A stretch of 64,000 nucleotides of DNA from positions 249,001 through 313,000 of the forward strand of contig JAXGGA010000036.1 in the NCBI GenBank assembly GCA_038373865.1. The letters are read 5' to 3'. The notes below the pieces were generated by a model. It ran no database searches and was not told the DNA's origin. It worked only from the letters and a program-made list of their open reading frames with translations. A program made the position numbers and the translations under genes. The DNA comes from Uloborus plumipes. Taxonomy: Eukaryota; Arthropoda; Arachnida; Araneae; Uloboridae. Of the stretch, positions 44,641 through 55,901 are shown piece by piece (position 1 is the stretch's first letter; each line of letters opens with the position of its first letter).

Positions 44641-45575
44641 TACAGTACAGAGAAAGAAATTGAAGTTTCATTATAAAAGAATGTAGATGGCCTATACTGG
44701 TTTGGGAAACTTTTTTCTGTACAATCTTAAATTTAAATATTTTAAACGGCAGATAATAAGAGATGAAATAGCTAAATTCAATTGCTATTCTTCATTCCTA
44801 AGTAGCAAGTTCTCATTGCTTTCCTTCTAGATATTTAAAAAAACTCACTCCCTAAAATTCTAAAATCCTATGAAAATTTTTCCTTTGGATAGCTATCGCA
44901 CATTTCAATGAAGGAGTAACTTGTCATAATATTCTCTTTCTCCTGGGAAATTGAAACAATCAGAGCTCTAATTCGTAGTTTGTTAATACTGTGAACTCTA
45001 CTGTGTCACCAACAGAGGAAAAGTCTCATTCTTTAGAGAGGAGTTTGTGATAGATAATTCAATGACACTTTTAAAGTTTTTTCCCCAAATAATTTTCAAG
45101 GTGATGTAACAAAAACAATTTAAGGGTCTTCATTTGTGCGACCATACCGAATGGAGTTCAATCTGGTTTCTTAATTTCTGCTGCAGAGTTAACTTTTTTT
45201 TTCATCACCCGTAGCTGAAACTATTGCAGATCAAGAATACATTCTACAGCATTAAAAGTTGCATTAGTGTTAAGCACAAATATGCTTTACAAAACCTTAG
45301 CGATAGTATCACAGCTTTCGTTCGTTGTCCGAGTTAACGCTAAGTACTTTGCAATATTGTAATTCAGACAATTTAAACCATCCTCCTGACATTTAATCGT
45401 CATAATATTATTATATTTATTTGTGTAAGAATTATAGTTTATTTCAATATTTTTGAGATCGAAATTTTTTCCTCAATTTTAGAATTTTTCAAAAAGTCTT
45501 CGCGTGTCACTGTTACTGCTCTACCGTGCCACATTGTGGCACGTGTGTCGCGGGTTGGCCACCCCTGATCTACTG

Positions 45576-46283
45576 CATTTCTTTGCTCTGTACACCATAA
45601 TCTTTTAATGAGTTTGATTACAAAAACAAGTAAAGTACTGAAATAAAAGAGTTTTTTAATCAGTAACTAAGTAACGATAAGCTGGATCAAATTAGTTTTT
45701 TCTTTTGTCTTTTTTCTAAAGGTTAGAAGTCGAAAAAAAATCAAGAAAGAAGAAGGATAGCAGCACAAGGTGTTGAAACAATCAAAAAAGCATAATGAGC
45801 TAGTTACTTTATCAAGAGCTACGAATTTTTAAAAACATACTAATATATTTTGAGGTCTATTAGACGACTTTGTGCGTAAAACTCTGTGGGGATAGAATAA
45901 AAGAAAAAAAAAATAGCACAGACAGGAGATAATTCAATCATAGTAATAGGTTTGCTTTTGTACTGTACTGGGGGTTTCGAGTGAAGCATCTACGTATTTC
46001 AGCATGTTTAAAATTCATGGAGTTTTATGTTTTTTTTTTTGTTTGTTTTTGTTTTTTTGTTTTGTTTATGAAGGTTGATAACCCGAACCGGTGATTGCAA
46101 ATCCAACGATTTTTAGTTTTCGTACTTTTAACTTGTGACAGGACTATTGCAGTAGACGTTATTGCTGAAGTTTTGCAATGCGGCAATGGTCACGAAATGC
46201 AATATTTCCTTATTCCTCGGAGAATATTACTTAGACGTTAAATCGATTCCGTAAACGATCTTTCTCATATATACTTTCCACAT
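45576..46283. other. Unassigned sequence with T-rich tract
   Basis: A T/G tract lies at 46029-46069. I see nothing else to report. Confidence 0.45.
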
Positions 46284-46291
46284 TATCTCAC

Positions 46292-47021
46292 TAGTGATGC
46301 ACCGACTGATCGGCAGTACCGATTAATCGACCACTTTGCTGATTATTAATAATTGGCAAAATCGAGCCGATATATCGGCCAAAAATATTTTTTAAATATT
46401 ATTCTTCGAAGTATACTTTTACTAAGAAATTATGAGGAATAATTTTATAAACAGAAATAATCCACACAGCTGAGATAAAGTTTTTAATAAATTTATTCTC
46501 CTACTTTGAATAAATATACATAGTTAATGTTGCAACATATTTCATGTGGTTACAGTTTTCTCCTTAGTACAGTACTTTTAGATAGCCTTCAATTTTCACA
46601 AAGAATGAAATTCTTCAATTAAATTGCGACTAATTATTAAGAAATTTAAATTAAAAGTACTCCTAAATTGGAGCGCTTACCACAGCCTCCCTCTCCTCTT
46701 TTTTTGAATTTTTATGTTCAATTAACATAGTTAAAAATGTTTTAATGTAATATTATTGACTATACAAGGAAAGTTGGTTCTAAGAAATTTGATAAAATAT
46801 TGAAATTATTTTGTGAAAATATAGAACATGGAAAAAAATCTTCTTTCGGAAATAAATTACTTACTATTTCTAAACTCGGAATTGTATGAGAGAAAAACAG
46901 TGATGGAAAAATTGGTAGTATTAAAAACAATCATCCCTATCATTAATCGACTCAGCCGATTATTAACAACCGATTAATCGGTCATCGGTAATCGTCCAAT
47001 TTGCTTATCGGTGCATCCCTA
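46292..47021. mobile_element. hAT-like element (730 bp), TAGNGATGCACCGA ends
   Basis: The left end is TAGTGATGCACCGACTGATC and the right end, read inward, TAGGGATGCACCGATAAGCA. The flanks are TATCTCAC (46284-46291) and TAGCTCAC (47022-47029), an 8-bp duplication with one mismatch. CCGATTAATCG words are repeated under both ends (46318-46331, 46952-46981). TAGGGATGCACCGA is a known style of hAT terminus. The interior is AT-rich without a transposase frame. Confidence 0.85.
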
Positions 47022-47029
47022 TAGCTCAC

Positions 47030-48001
47030 CGAAACTAATTTATAAAACTGAACGAAATGAAGTTACAAAAAAATGAAATTATTATTTTTCTCCCCTCTAG
47101 TAAGTATTATTTTGCTAAAAAAAAACTATAATTCATCAAAAACAAATTCAAAACTTTTTATTTTTGCTTAAATTCATGAGAAATTTGAATATAAAATTTT
47201 TAACGTTTGTGTTCAGTTTATTTTGTCTGAGATCTAGTAAATTTTAGATATGGCAATAATTGGACCGTTTACATTTTTTAATAATGTCTAAGTTATACAC
47301 ATAGTATTCTACACTAAAGTAAAATCTTTACGGTAAATGAATCCACTATATCGAAAGTATTAGGGCATTTTGGAAAATTCACGTTTTCTTGAGAAATAAG
47401 AGACCAATTGTTCTGAAACTTTTGTCACATAAAAGATATGTTTCAGCTGTAATTGCTATCTGTTCTTGTTCTCACTCATTAATATTACTAATATTTGGGA
47501 AACCTATTAGAGGTCAAATAGGAAAAAAAATAACATGTGTTTCGAATGACCCCTATCAGTGGGGTGAATAGGAACACCTCTAAATTATTATATACATAAG
47601 TAATAACTGTTCAACATGTTTTGTCTTTGCTTGCATTATCAAAAGCAAAGCAAGATCGAAGTTTTAACCCAAAAAATCAAATTAAAAAAAAACGATCAAA
47701 GCTGAAACCCCGTTTCTTTGTATCTAACCTCGTTTAAACACTAGATTTATGTTCCTCATATAGATAACTTTAGATTTGTTCCAAAATCGTTAAATTTGTA
47801 CTATCATTTCTCTAGATATTGCAATTTTTAACAGTGATGCCAAATCCAAGGGGCCGAAATTTAGCAAAAATGAGTTTTTCAACTTTCAGTGTATGGGCCA
47901 ATAATGAAAACAATGTTTTGCAAATTAGAGTTTAATGGTTTCACTAGCATGACTTTTAGTGGTATTTTTTGGAAAAAAAGTACTTTTCCTGTCTGATGCG
48001 A
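47030..48001. other. Unassigned AT-rich sequence
   Basis: The 60-codon frame at 47389-47571 has no recognisable domain. The part next to 48000 may belong to the 3' side of the decayed frame that follows. Confidence 0.4.
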
Positions 48002-48445
48002 TTAGGAACTCTTTTTTACGATTTCCTTCGATGGTTTCTCAATGAGCATCGTACGATAGCCAGATAGCAGATTAAATTTCCAATTCCCTTGATTACTTTC
48101 TATATTATGGAGATCCCGGTAAAAACGTTCACCCTGTTCTTCACTGTATCATCTAAGTTTTCGAGAAAGGAGTCAATATGGGAGTTTAAGAAATGAACTT
48201 TTAAGCTCACATTTCCCCTTTGAAAGCTGTCACCATGCGTTGTACAACGTTTTTGCGTCAAGGTCCTCAGTATTCCCCAAAAAACTAGTTATTTATTTTT
48301 CCTTTTCTCCGGTTGTTTCCAAAAAGAAAGCTTCAAATAACTTTTTTTTGTATATTGACCGTGAAAATTTCTTCTCTTAGCTTGGCTTCAGACAGTTCAG
48401 TCATTTTTGGAAAAATGGCGAAATATTGGTACCTAAAAACAGCTG
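48002..48445 (-). pseudogene. Decayed frame of an arthropod protein family of unknown function
   Basis: Read on the minus strand, pieces in three frames follow the order of a protein family I know from many arthropod hypothetical proteins. FRYQYFAIFPKM then LSEAKLREEIF lie at about 48443-48370 (family form LSxAKIKEGIF). Then SLKVHFLNSHIDSFLENL starts near 48207 (family form SLKIHFLHSHLDFFPENLG). An in-frame stop is at 48100-48102; after a frameshift NQGNWKFNLLSGY continues and ends at a stop at 48002-48004. Further stops lie between the first two pieces. The function is unknown to me; the multicopy habit suggests a mobile-element link. It is certainly not expressed as a full protein. The assignment rests on remembered motifs and not on a search. 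Confidence 0.6.
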
Positions 48446-49378
48446 CAGGGAATGAACGAGGTCTGTTTCGATGGCAACCGCCATCTTGTAGGCACTGGAG
48501 GCAGCTTTTCTAATGATAGACAGTTATCCATTGGCAAGTTCTTTTTTTCTTTCTTTTAATCCCTTGTACACAAGAACATTTTGATAGTTTTCAGCCTTAT
48601 CAGTAATATGACGCACCATCAACTTTTAACATGCTTTGACAAAATCGTTGAACTTATCTCCTAAGGCTAAAACTACTTAACTCACATTACCCCTGTTCGC
48701 TTAAAATCTTATATTTTTTTAAAATTCATTACGAAGTCTATATAGGTGGTAAAATTAATGTGAGAAGTCTTAGTTTTAAGGTCATTTTTCTAATCAAAGA
48801 AAGAACATTTTAAGAAAACTTTACGCTTAATACAGACAAAACATGAGTGTAGTAAAAAAATGACACGGCGGAATTTTTAAGCATGTGTTTCTGTTTTATA
48901 AAGCTGAGATCTATAACAAAATGTAGAAATATTATACGCAGTATTTCACTTCCAAATTTGTGTTATTTAACACATAAATGTGCTTCAATTATGATAAAAC
49001 AATAAATCTTTGGGTGATAAGCTAATTTAGCAACTAGATTATGCTATAAAATTTAATATTTAACAGGACTTGTTTTGAAATTTCAAACTATTTTTTCAAA
49101 GCAGTATACACTTAGTGTCAGGAACAGCTTCAGTTTGAATGGCGACATTTTTGTGTGGCTAACTTTTTGAACTAAAATTTTAACTCAGCGACCTTTTGAC
49201 CACAAACCATTAACCTTGATGCTTTAGCTACTGCACACATGAAAACTACATGGATGAATTTCAAAATAAATTTTATGTGATTAAGATACTATTACCGTCA
49301 GCTCTCAGGTGAATATTTACGTCGTGAGGCTATGTGTGAACTTTTAGATATTAGATGGATATATCGAAGCTTTAAAAA
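48446..49378. other. Unassigned sequence
   Basis: The first 250 bp could continue the upstream (N-terminal) side of the decayed minus-strand frame, but I cannot follow it. The rest is AT-rich and featureless. Confidence 0.4.
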
Positions 49379-49380
49379 TA

Positions 49381-50030
49381 CAGGGTGTCCACTCCAATCG
49401 TGGACCAATAGCTAATTTCTAAACCGTTAGAGATAAGCATATCGTTTATTTAGGAAAAAATCTCCAAATTATGAAAGGAATTTTGGGTCTATTCAATGTT
49501 TTTCAAAAAATCAAATTTTGAAAGAGTTACGAAATTTAAATTTTTATACAGCCCCCCAGTTCTATCAATCATATTTAGTAAAACATTCCTGACACTGTAA
49601 CGTTTAAAACTAAAAAAAATCACTCTTCTACCACAAAAATTGACCGAGTTATGACGTTTTGAAAAATCAAGATTTTGCATTATTTCATGACGTCATCGAG
49701 AGATCGCTCAAGGGACCGTATGCGAAATCCTTCAAAATCTTGATTTTTCAAAACGTCATAACTCGGTCAATTTTTGTGGTAGAAGAGTGATTTTTTTTTA
49801 GTTTTAAACGTTACAGTGTCAGGAATGTTTTACTAAATATGATTGATAGAACTGGGGGGCTGTATAAAAATTTAAATTTCGTAACTCTTTCAAAATTTGA
49901 TTTTTTGAAAAACATTGAATAGACCCAAAATTCTTTTCATAATTTGGAGATTTTTTCCTAAATAAACTATATGCTTATCTCTAATGGTTTAGAAATTAGC
50001 TATTGGTCCACGATTGGAGTGGACACCCTG
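49381..50030. mobile_element. Nearly perfect 650-bp palindromic element, CAGGGTGTCCACTCC ends
   Basis: The arms 49381-49677 and 49733-50030 are inverse copies with only a few differences by eye, around a 55-bp loop that itself contains TGACGTCA. TA flanks both sides (49379-49380 and 50031-50032). CAGGGTG ends with a TA duplication match mariner-type non-autonomous elements and resemble the foldback at 15362-16143. The 63-codon frame on the minus strand lies wholly in the left arm. The high arm identity implies recent insertion or ongoing gene conversion between arms. Confidence 0.93.
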
Positions 50031-50032
50031 TA

Positions 50033-51238
50033 TATTCTAGTTATCAATTTTTGGTTGTTTAATATGTTATTTCTTTAGGTATTTTCAATAGAATATTTAA
50101 AACGTATATAGCCGCGTACTAATAAATAAAAAAAGAACGATATCTTTATGACTGAGAAAAATGGAAAATATTTATAACTATCTTATGAAATAGAAGTTGT
50201 CTGAATAAAATAATTTTTATCGCACTTTATCAATATCAAATCATAAATTATTTCTGAGTGATATACGGTCCGTTTTAACGACTTGCATGTAAAAAGTAGA
50301 AGCGATGCATAATGGCCTATAACACGTTATATTTTTTTCTTTAAAATAGTTCATATTCATATTTACTCCACTATGTTTTTTTTTTCGAGATGCAAAATAC
50401 TCTTAATCAACATGAAGGTTTTTTGAGAAAAATATCCGAAGAAAATATTAACATTTAGATTATAATGTCGACAAATATTCTGAAATTCTTCGAATCAAAA
50501 ATTGCATTCTATTTATTTCCGTGAATGTTTTAGTTACCAGTTAACTGTTTCATATTTTTATAATATAACGTATTTATATGGAAAAATATAACGAATTCCT
50601 ACTTAAGAGCAACTTCACTTTTTTCAGCCCGATTTCTGCTGTCTGCATGTAGCCCAATATCACGAGAGTAATGTAATCAATGAAGTTTACCCATTTTGAT
50701 ATGTCACTACAGGTAACTTTTGGGGCAAAGGTAAAGCGTCTAACATGTTCAGTTAGAGATAATCTTTATTAGTTATTCCAAACCACCAATCTTCACTAAA
50801 AAACTGGAGAACCGTTATCACCTATTCCGATCAAAACCAACTCTCCTTCCTTTACTACACAATTCCTATGCTTACTGCAAAGTATTAAATTCAGGTAATT
50901 AGTAATAACTACAATATTTATGATGATGACAATAATAATAAAATAATAAGAATAATAAGAGAATTTCCATCTTTCAAAACTGCAGAACTAATATCACTCT
51001 CCATCAACAATTTACTAAGCATTTGTATCGTTAAATAATCCTCTTATGTTAGATTTAAGCTTCTTAAGCCTCAACATTAGAAAAACGTCTTAAAACCTTC
51101 TTTACAGTAATCTCTAAACCAATACATCTCATTATATATTAAAGAATCGTTCGCTTTTTATGCTCCTCACACTTGCAAAAATAAGGGTCTGGTTCAATAG
51201 ATCTCGACAGATATACTGAGATCATGTTTCTGTACACT
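50033..51238. other. AT-rich unique sequence
   Basis: An (AAT)n-like stretch lies at 50930-50960. I see no gene or element. Confidence 0.5.
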
Positions 51239-51242
51239 TTAA

Positions 51243-51542
51243 CCCTTTATGTCCCAAATTAATTCAACAATGAATTTTTCTATTTTTTTGGTTTTTAGAG
51301 TTGTAAATACATCAAAAAATATTTTTACCGAGCATAAATTTTTTGAAATTTTTGGGGGCCTAAGGCCCCTACGCCATAGGGCTCCCCAAAAAACTGTTTC
51401 CGATTGCAGGTACCATCTGTCGGCCTCTCAGCGAAGTACAAGGAGTGGTACTCAAAAGCTTCAGCAGGATTCCAGCCATTTAGGATTCATAATACTAAAT
51501 TAATATAGGCGGGACTTCTGAGTCCCGTTGGAGCGTAAAGGG
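51243..51542. mobile_element. piggyBac-type MITE (300 bp), TTAA duplication
   Basis: TTAA lies at 51239-51242 and 51543-51546. The ends are CCCTTTATG and, read inward from the right, CCCTTTACG, the CCC start and TTAA target being hallmarks of piggyBac. Near the centre a GC-rich hairpin (GGGGCCT and AGGCCCC around one A, 51355-51369) is nested in a wider TTTTTGGGG...CCCCAAAAA inverse pair ending near 51392. The 84-codon frame at 51249-51503 is incidental. Confidence 0.85.
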
Positions 51543-51756
51543 TTAAAGGGTTGTCGCCGTAACAGGATGGAACTTTTTGTTTGTTCCTATGCAGAAGTTA
51601 TGGTCATCTACATGAAAAGGAATCTAAATGCGAGGAAGAGATGACAAAACTAAATGAAATCTGCCACCAAGCAGTTCTACAAACTATGAGACTACATAAA
51701 AAGGGGTTAGGATAGGTAGGAAAGGGAGAGAGGAGGGATGACGTAGGCATCCATAC

Positions 51757-51864
51757 CTCAGATCTGGCTCGGGTCGTCCACTGTGGTGGGTAAATTGATT
51801 GTTGTCGTTTGGTGAAGGACTATCATTCCCTGCTTCGGGCACCGATTCCAGTTTACCGCAGGAA
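51757..51864 (-). CDS. Candidate internal exon of an unidentified host gene
   Basis: On the minus strand, a 108-bp segment is bounded by an acceptor (CTTTTCAG, with a branch-site-like CTAAC about 23 bases upstream) and a donor, GAG|GTATGG. It starts with the last base of a codon and ends with two bases of the next, so it is symmetric (phase 2-2) and 108 is a multiple of three. It encodes about 35 residues with no stop, starting SCGKLESVPEAG, then SPSPNDNNQFTHHSG and RPEPDLR; it is hydrophilic and Ser/Pro/Asn-rich, like a disordered linker. G+C is clearly above the surroundings and codon third positions are mixed, unlike the AT-rich chance frames. I do not recognise the protein. It may be a cassette exon of a gene whose other exons lie outside the window or were missed. 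Confidence 0.55.
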
Positions 51865-51866
51865 CT

Positions 51867-53049
51867 GAAAAGAATTATCATGCCGTTAGCTTTTCAGTTC
51901 CAGATGTTGAAATCTTTTGGATCAAAAAATCTTCCGTGTGGCAAAAATAAGTAAAAAGCAAACATGATGCACAAAAATAGTCATTTAAAAACACTAACTA
52001 GTTATCGGAACTAAAAATTGATCAAAACTGTTAAAAAATGGTTTTTCTTCATTGGCAAAAATCGTTTTCAGGGGCTTGTTTTATATTTTTTTTCTATTTT
52101 AATTATCTTTTTGAAGACTTTGTTACAGCAGATCTGTTAGAAGTCCCTTTGCAGTGATGCTGAAGCTTGGATAGGAAGGGTGTTCAAAAAAGCTCAAGTG
52201 CCCAAATAAAAATTGTTTGCTGAAGTCAAAACTGCAGATTTAAAAACCGATGGCATTTACTAAAATCTAATATTTTCAACACCTTCTACCGCAGCAGAAT
52301 TTCGTCAAAATTGAGCATATTCAACTGGTATCCCCGCCTCAATGTATCGAAAACTCTCGCTCTCTATGAAAAACATATTTCCTTTCTGCCTAGTTTGAAA
52401 TAATCATACTTTTCAGATTCTAGATACCTATAATAATCATAGCTACTGTGCTCAATTGCATTTTTTTCGCTTATTTTTAGACGGAGTTCAATTACGCTTA
52501 TTAATATCAACATTCTATAAGTATTATCTATATTACTATGAAAACAGTTTATTACATCTTCTTCATCATTTTTTTGGTTTGTAAATATTTATTACATTAA
52601 CAATCAATTTTAGATTAGTTTTAAGCTTATTGTGCTAAATTTTATTATAGAGAAACGTAGAAGACATTTCATTATCAAGTTTCTATATCTTCGTTCAAAA
52701 GATTGCCATTTCTTTAATAAAGACAAGCAAAAAAAAAAAGAGGTTAAAAATACGGAGAAATTATTTCAATGTTTTTTAACTCCTCATGAGATATTTTTTT
52801 TGTTAGTTTTATAAATGTGGGACATCAAAATAAAAATATATTTTACTTAAACCGCTATAGGTTGATCATAAAAAAAATTAAATAATAGCATTTCATGGTC
52901 CTTTGAATAAAATGACATTAGTGTTAAAATACAATGGTGCTACAAGACAACCATTGGTATTTCTACCATTGTGTATGTGGCACAACCGATAGTATGATGC
53001 AATTTTACCTGTGGAAAAAGCGAAAAATCTAGCCTATTTATTTGGTAGC
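51867..53049. other. Unassigned sequence, possibly intron on the minus strand
   Basis: If the exon at 51757-51864 is real, this is its upstream intron. No second exon was recognised. The frame at 52632-52814 is Lys/Phe-rich and featureless. Confidence 0.4.
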
Positions 53050-54060
53050 AGGCATAGGTGCCTCGTTCCACATTTTTTTCTGAAGAAAAATGTAACACCA
53101 GACAAAAGTGTCCAATATCCATGAACAATATGGCTGTACACATTTTTTTGTTTTTAGATAAAATTATATTTTCTGTGAGAAATGTGGCCATAACTTCAAC
53201 ATTTTCAACAGAAACAGTAAAATCCTAAATAATTTTTGTAGCAGTAAAAATGTCATATTTTACGATAGTAGATGTCTACTTTGATGAAATTTAATGCTTG
53301 AACTCTTCGAAAGGTTATTTAAGTATTCCTGGAGCGGGGGAAAATGCTTCATTTTGTGCTTGAAGTGGTTGAATTCAGTACAAGAAACAGATTTTTTTAG
53401 ACTTTCGATATAAGAATTTTCTTTCGTTCCATGTTTGAATTACAAGTGTAAGCGGATGACATTTCATTGCAGCTTCAGCGCCCCCCCCCCTCCCTAGCTG
53501 CTCATATCTTTACCAAAACAGTACACTGCCCCTTGCCCCACAGTTTGAAAAACTGACCAGCGGGACATGTGTCAACCTGAACACTATCGGTGCGTCGTTT
53601 CGCACTTTTTTTCGGTAACGAAATGTAATCCCTGTCAAAACTAGTAAATCCCCATGGACATTGCATTTTTTTTTCAGTCAAAGTTTATCTTGTGTGAGAA
53701 GTATGACCTCAAAATGTTAAATATTTGAACAAACACATTGAAATTTTCACTGAGTGTAGCGGCAGTAAAATGTCAGATTCTTGCTTTAGAAGATGTCAAC
53801 TGTGATGAATTTTTATGTTCAAACTTAAAAAGAACAGTTTAGTATCCTTGAAGAGAAAAAAAATATGCCTCTTTTGTTGCTTGAAATCAGGCGTAAATTC
53901 AGCACAATAACCAGTTATTTTTTAGATTTTGAATATTTGAGTAATAAGTAATCATTGTGAAGGGCATTTACAAAAATAGAATTTTTACTACGACTATAAA
54001 ATTAAGGAACACTTTTAGTTATTTTGTTCAAAATGTTAAAATTTTGATGCCATACTTTTG

Positions 54061-54120
54061 ATGATATAATTTATATAAAAGAAATCTGTAATGATACAAT
54101 TTATATAAAAGAAATCTGTA
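54061..54120. repeat. 30-bp tandem duplication
   Basis: ATGATATAATTTATATAAAA plus GAAATCTGTA is followed by a copy differing at one base (C for T at the sixth position). It is a recent slippage event inside the inverted unit. Confidence 0.95.
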
Positions 54121-54197
54121 AAGCCAATGGAGATTGGCCACTTTCGGCAGGTATTACATTTAGCTTCAGAAAAAAAAGTTCAAAAAGAAGTACTCTA

Positions 54198-54412
54198 CAC
54201 TGCAAAAAATAAACTTGTTTTTATAGTATAATACTCACAGCAGAAGTTCCAGTTTAAAACTGTAAAAGCTCAGTAATAAATTGCAAAACTAGCAATTTTA
54301 CAGTTTACTACTGTAAAATTAGCAATTTTTCAGTTTATTACTCCAATATTACTATAAAATTAGCTGCATTATGCATACTGTAAAAACAACATCAAATTTT
54401 TGCCTTGCAGTG
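54198..54412 (-). mobile_element. CACTG/ACTGTAAAA MITE, copy H (short form)
   Basis: This 215-bp copy runs from CACTGCAAAAAATAAAC to TTTTTGCCTTGCAGTG, with TA on the left and AA on the right. It has one CAGCAGAAGTTCCAG marker and fewer palindrome modules than the full copies, so it is an internal-deletion derivative. It is inserted in the inverted unit at 53985. Confidence 0.88.
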
Positions 54413-54960
54413 AAAGGTCGACACATTTCCGTCTCGTCTCTTCTCTCCAGAGTGTGTGTGTGGGGGGGGGGGGAGGGGGGAGCAGTGCGATGTTTTAGTA
54501 TAGCGATATCGGGGGACAAAAGGGCTCAAGCTGCAAGAATATGTGATTCGCTTACACTTGTAAACCGAACATTAATTGAATGAAAATTCTCAGATGCAGA
54601 ACCTGAAGAATTAGCTTATTGTACTTGATTTATGCCCCCTATAAGCACCAAAAGAGGCATTTCTGTCCTCTCAAAGAATACTTAACTGACTTTTTTATGT
54701 TTGAACATCCAATGTGATCACAGCTAGCATCTCTTAAAGTCAATAATGACATTTTTACTGCAACTAAAGTAACTGAACCTTTTAGTACTTCTGTTGAAAA
54801 TTTTAAAATTTTGAAGCCATGCTTCTCTCAGAAGATATTATTTGATTAAAAAAAAAAAAGCCGTAAGCATCTGTAATGTCCATTTGTTCATGGAGATTGG
54901 CCACTTTCGGCAGGTATTACATTTCGCTTTTTGGAAAAAGTGCAAAACGACGCACACTAG

Positions 54961-55449
54961 TAGGCACTTCGTCTATTGTGTATATATGTGGATAATGTGT
55001 TTAAATAGACATAAAAGATGCATGAAAAAATGACACAGTTCTACATGTAGAAGAAAGAAAATCCCAATTCTAATGTTCTTAAATTACGTCAGCATAAAAA
55101 AAAATTAATTAATAACAATAATTTGCACTTTTTTTCCCCTTTCTAATCGTTTTTTTTTTTCAATCCTCTAAACTAAACTTGCTAAAATAAAATTTGATTC
55201 TATCCCGTTGCTAAATGAAACGATGAGTAAAAACAAAATGAAAAACGTTTTAAATAAGTGTTTGCGCTCTTTATAATACTTTCACATTTAATTTTCAAGT
55301 GCATGTATATTCTTTGTCGTGGAATTTTCGCACCAAGAAACAGTTGTCAGAATAAAACTAAATTTTTCATACGTAAGTGCAACTTTGATATAAGTAAGTG
55401 ACAACAAATCCAAAAAAAAAAAAAAGTTGTATTAAAGAAAAAAACAACA
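54961..55449. other. AT-rich unassigned sequence
   Basis: I see nothing here that I can support. Confidence 0.45.
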
Positions 55450-55577
55450 ATTAATGTCGGATCTTGTACTCTGTTGGGCAACTTCTTGCGTAATGCACGG
55501 GCATTAAAGGCAGCTACTGAGGCATAAAAGTCCCATATGATGTCCTGTGTCATCTCGTTCCACAGTTGTTTTAAAGC
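55450..55577 (-). pseudogene. Possible Tc1-like transposase C-terminal fragment
   Basis: The minus strand reads ALKQLWNEMTQDIIWDFYAS and continues about 20 residues before falling into poly-Phe low-complexity sequence. LWNEMTQDxIxxLYAS resembles the end of Tc1-like transposases (W..LPQ..I..LI.SMPRR), where the tail helix follows the last catalytic Glu. The expected (M/L)P.R and ARGG that follow are not preserved. No DDE part is visible upstream. It could be chance. Confidence 0.3.
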
Positions 55578-55901
55578 CTTCTCTCATTATTTTAAACTCG
55601 TAGGCTGTCCAACTTACCGTTCTTCGATTTTAGTAGTTTGGCATTTTGCTGGAATGGACTGCTACCCAATACCCTATTAAAATATCGAAAGGCAATTTTT
55701 GCCAAATACTTTTTTTGGGGGGCCGGCAGTCAAACTTTATATTTGAAGCCATTGACTAAAACAATTTTAGCCTTTTAGAAGCCCTTTAAATGCGGGTATC
55801 CTATTCCATGGTCTAGTTAGTTTTGGAAGTCTGGACACGGATTGAAGACGGACCAATAAAATGTTTTGTTATTGCTGCCTTTCACAGTTGGTGAACATAT
55901 T

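Larger units (their letters stand above)
39610..45567. mobile_element. Large hAT element (about 6 kb) with nested insertions
   Basis: The ends are CAGGGGTGGCCAACCTTTTT and, read inward from the right, CAGGGGTGGCCAACCCGCGA. They are flanked by ATCTACTT (39602-39609) and ATCTACTG (45568-45575), an 8-bp duplication with one mismatch. GTGCCAC words lie under both ends (39640, 39668; 45528-45544), as in Charlie-type hAT elements. Inside lie an older foldback (40010-42655), another hAT (41224-41772), a TTAA-flanked palindrome (43014-44374) and a 77-bp tandem repeat (44403-44640). Subtracting these leaves about 1.7-2 kb with no recognisable transposase. Confidence 0.88.
53050..54960. repeat. Cluster of four diverged units, two direct and two inverted
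   Basis: Units of about 400 bp at 53050-53440 and 53585-53960 are direct; 53985-54197 (partial) and about 54600-54960 are inverted copies. The shared landmarks on the plus strand are GTGCGTCGTTTCGCAC-like, GAAATGTAAT, CCAAT.TCCATG, TGACCTCAAAATGTT-like, GCAGTAAAAATGTCA, GATGTCAACTGTGATGAA and a TGCTTGAA box. The inverted unit 54880-54950 contains GGAGATTGGCCACTTTCGG, also found at 54127-54150. The whole is roughly palindromic around 53975. It looks like an old foldback transposon or a local duplication-inversion. It has no coding capacity. Confidence 0.7.
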
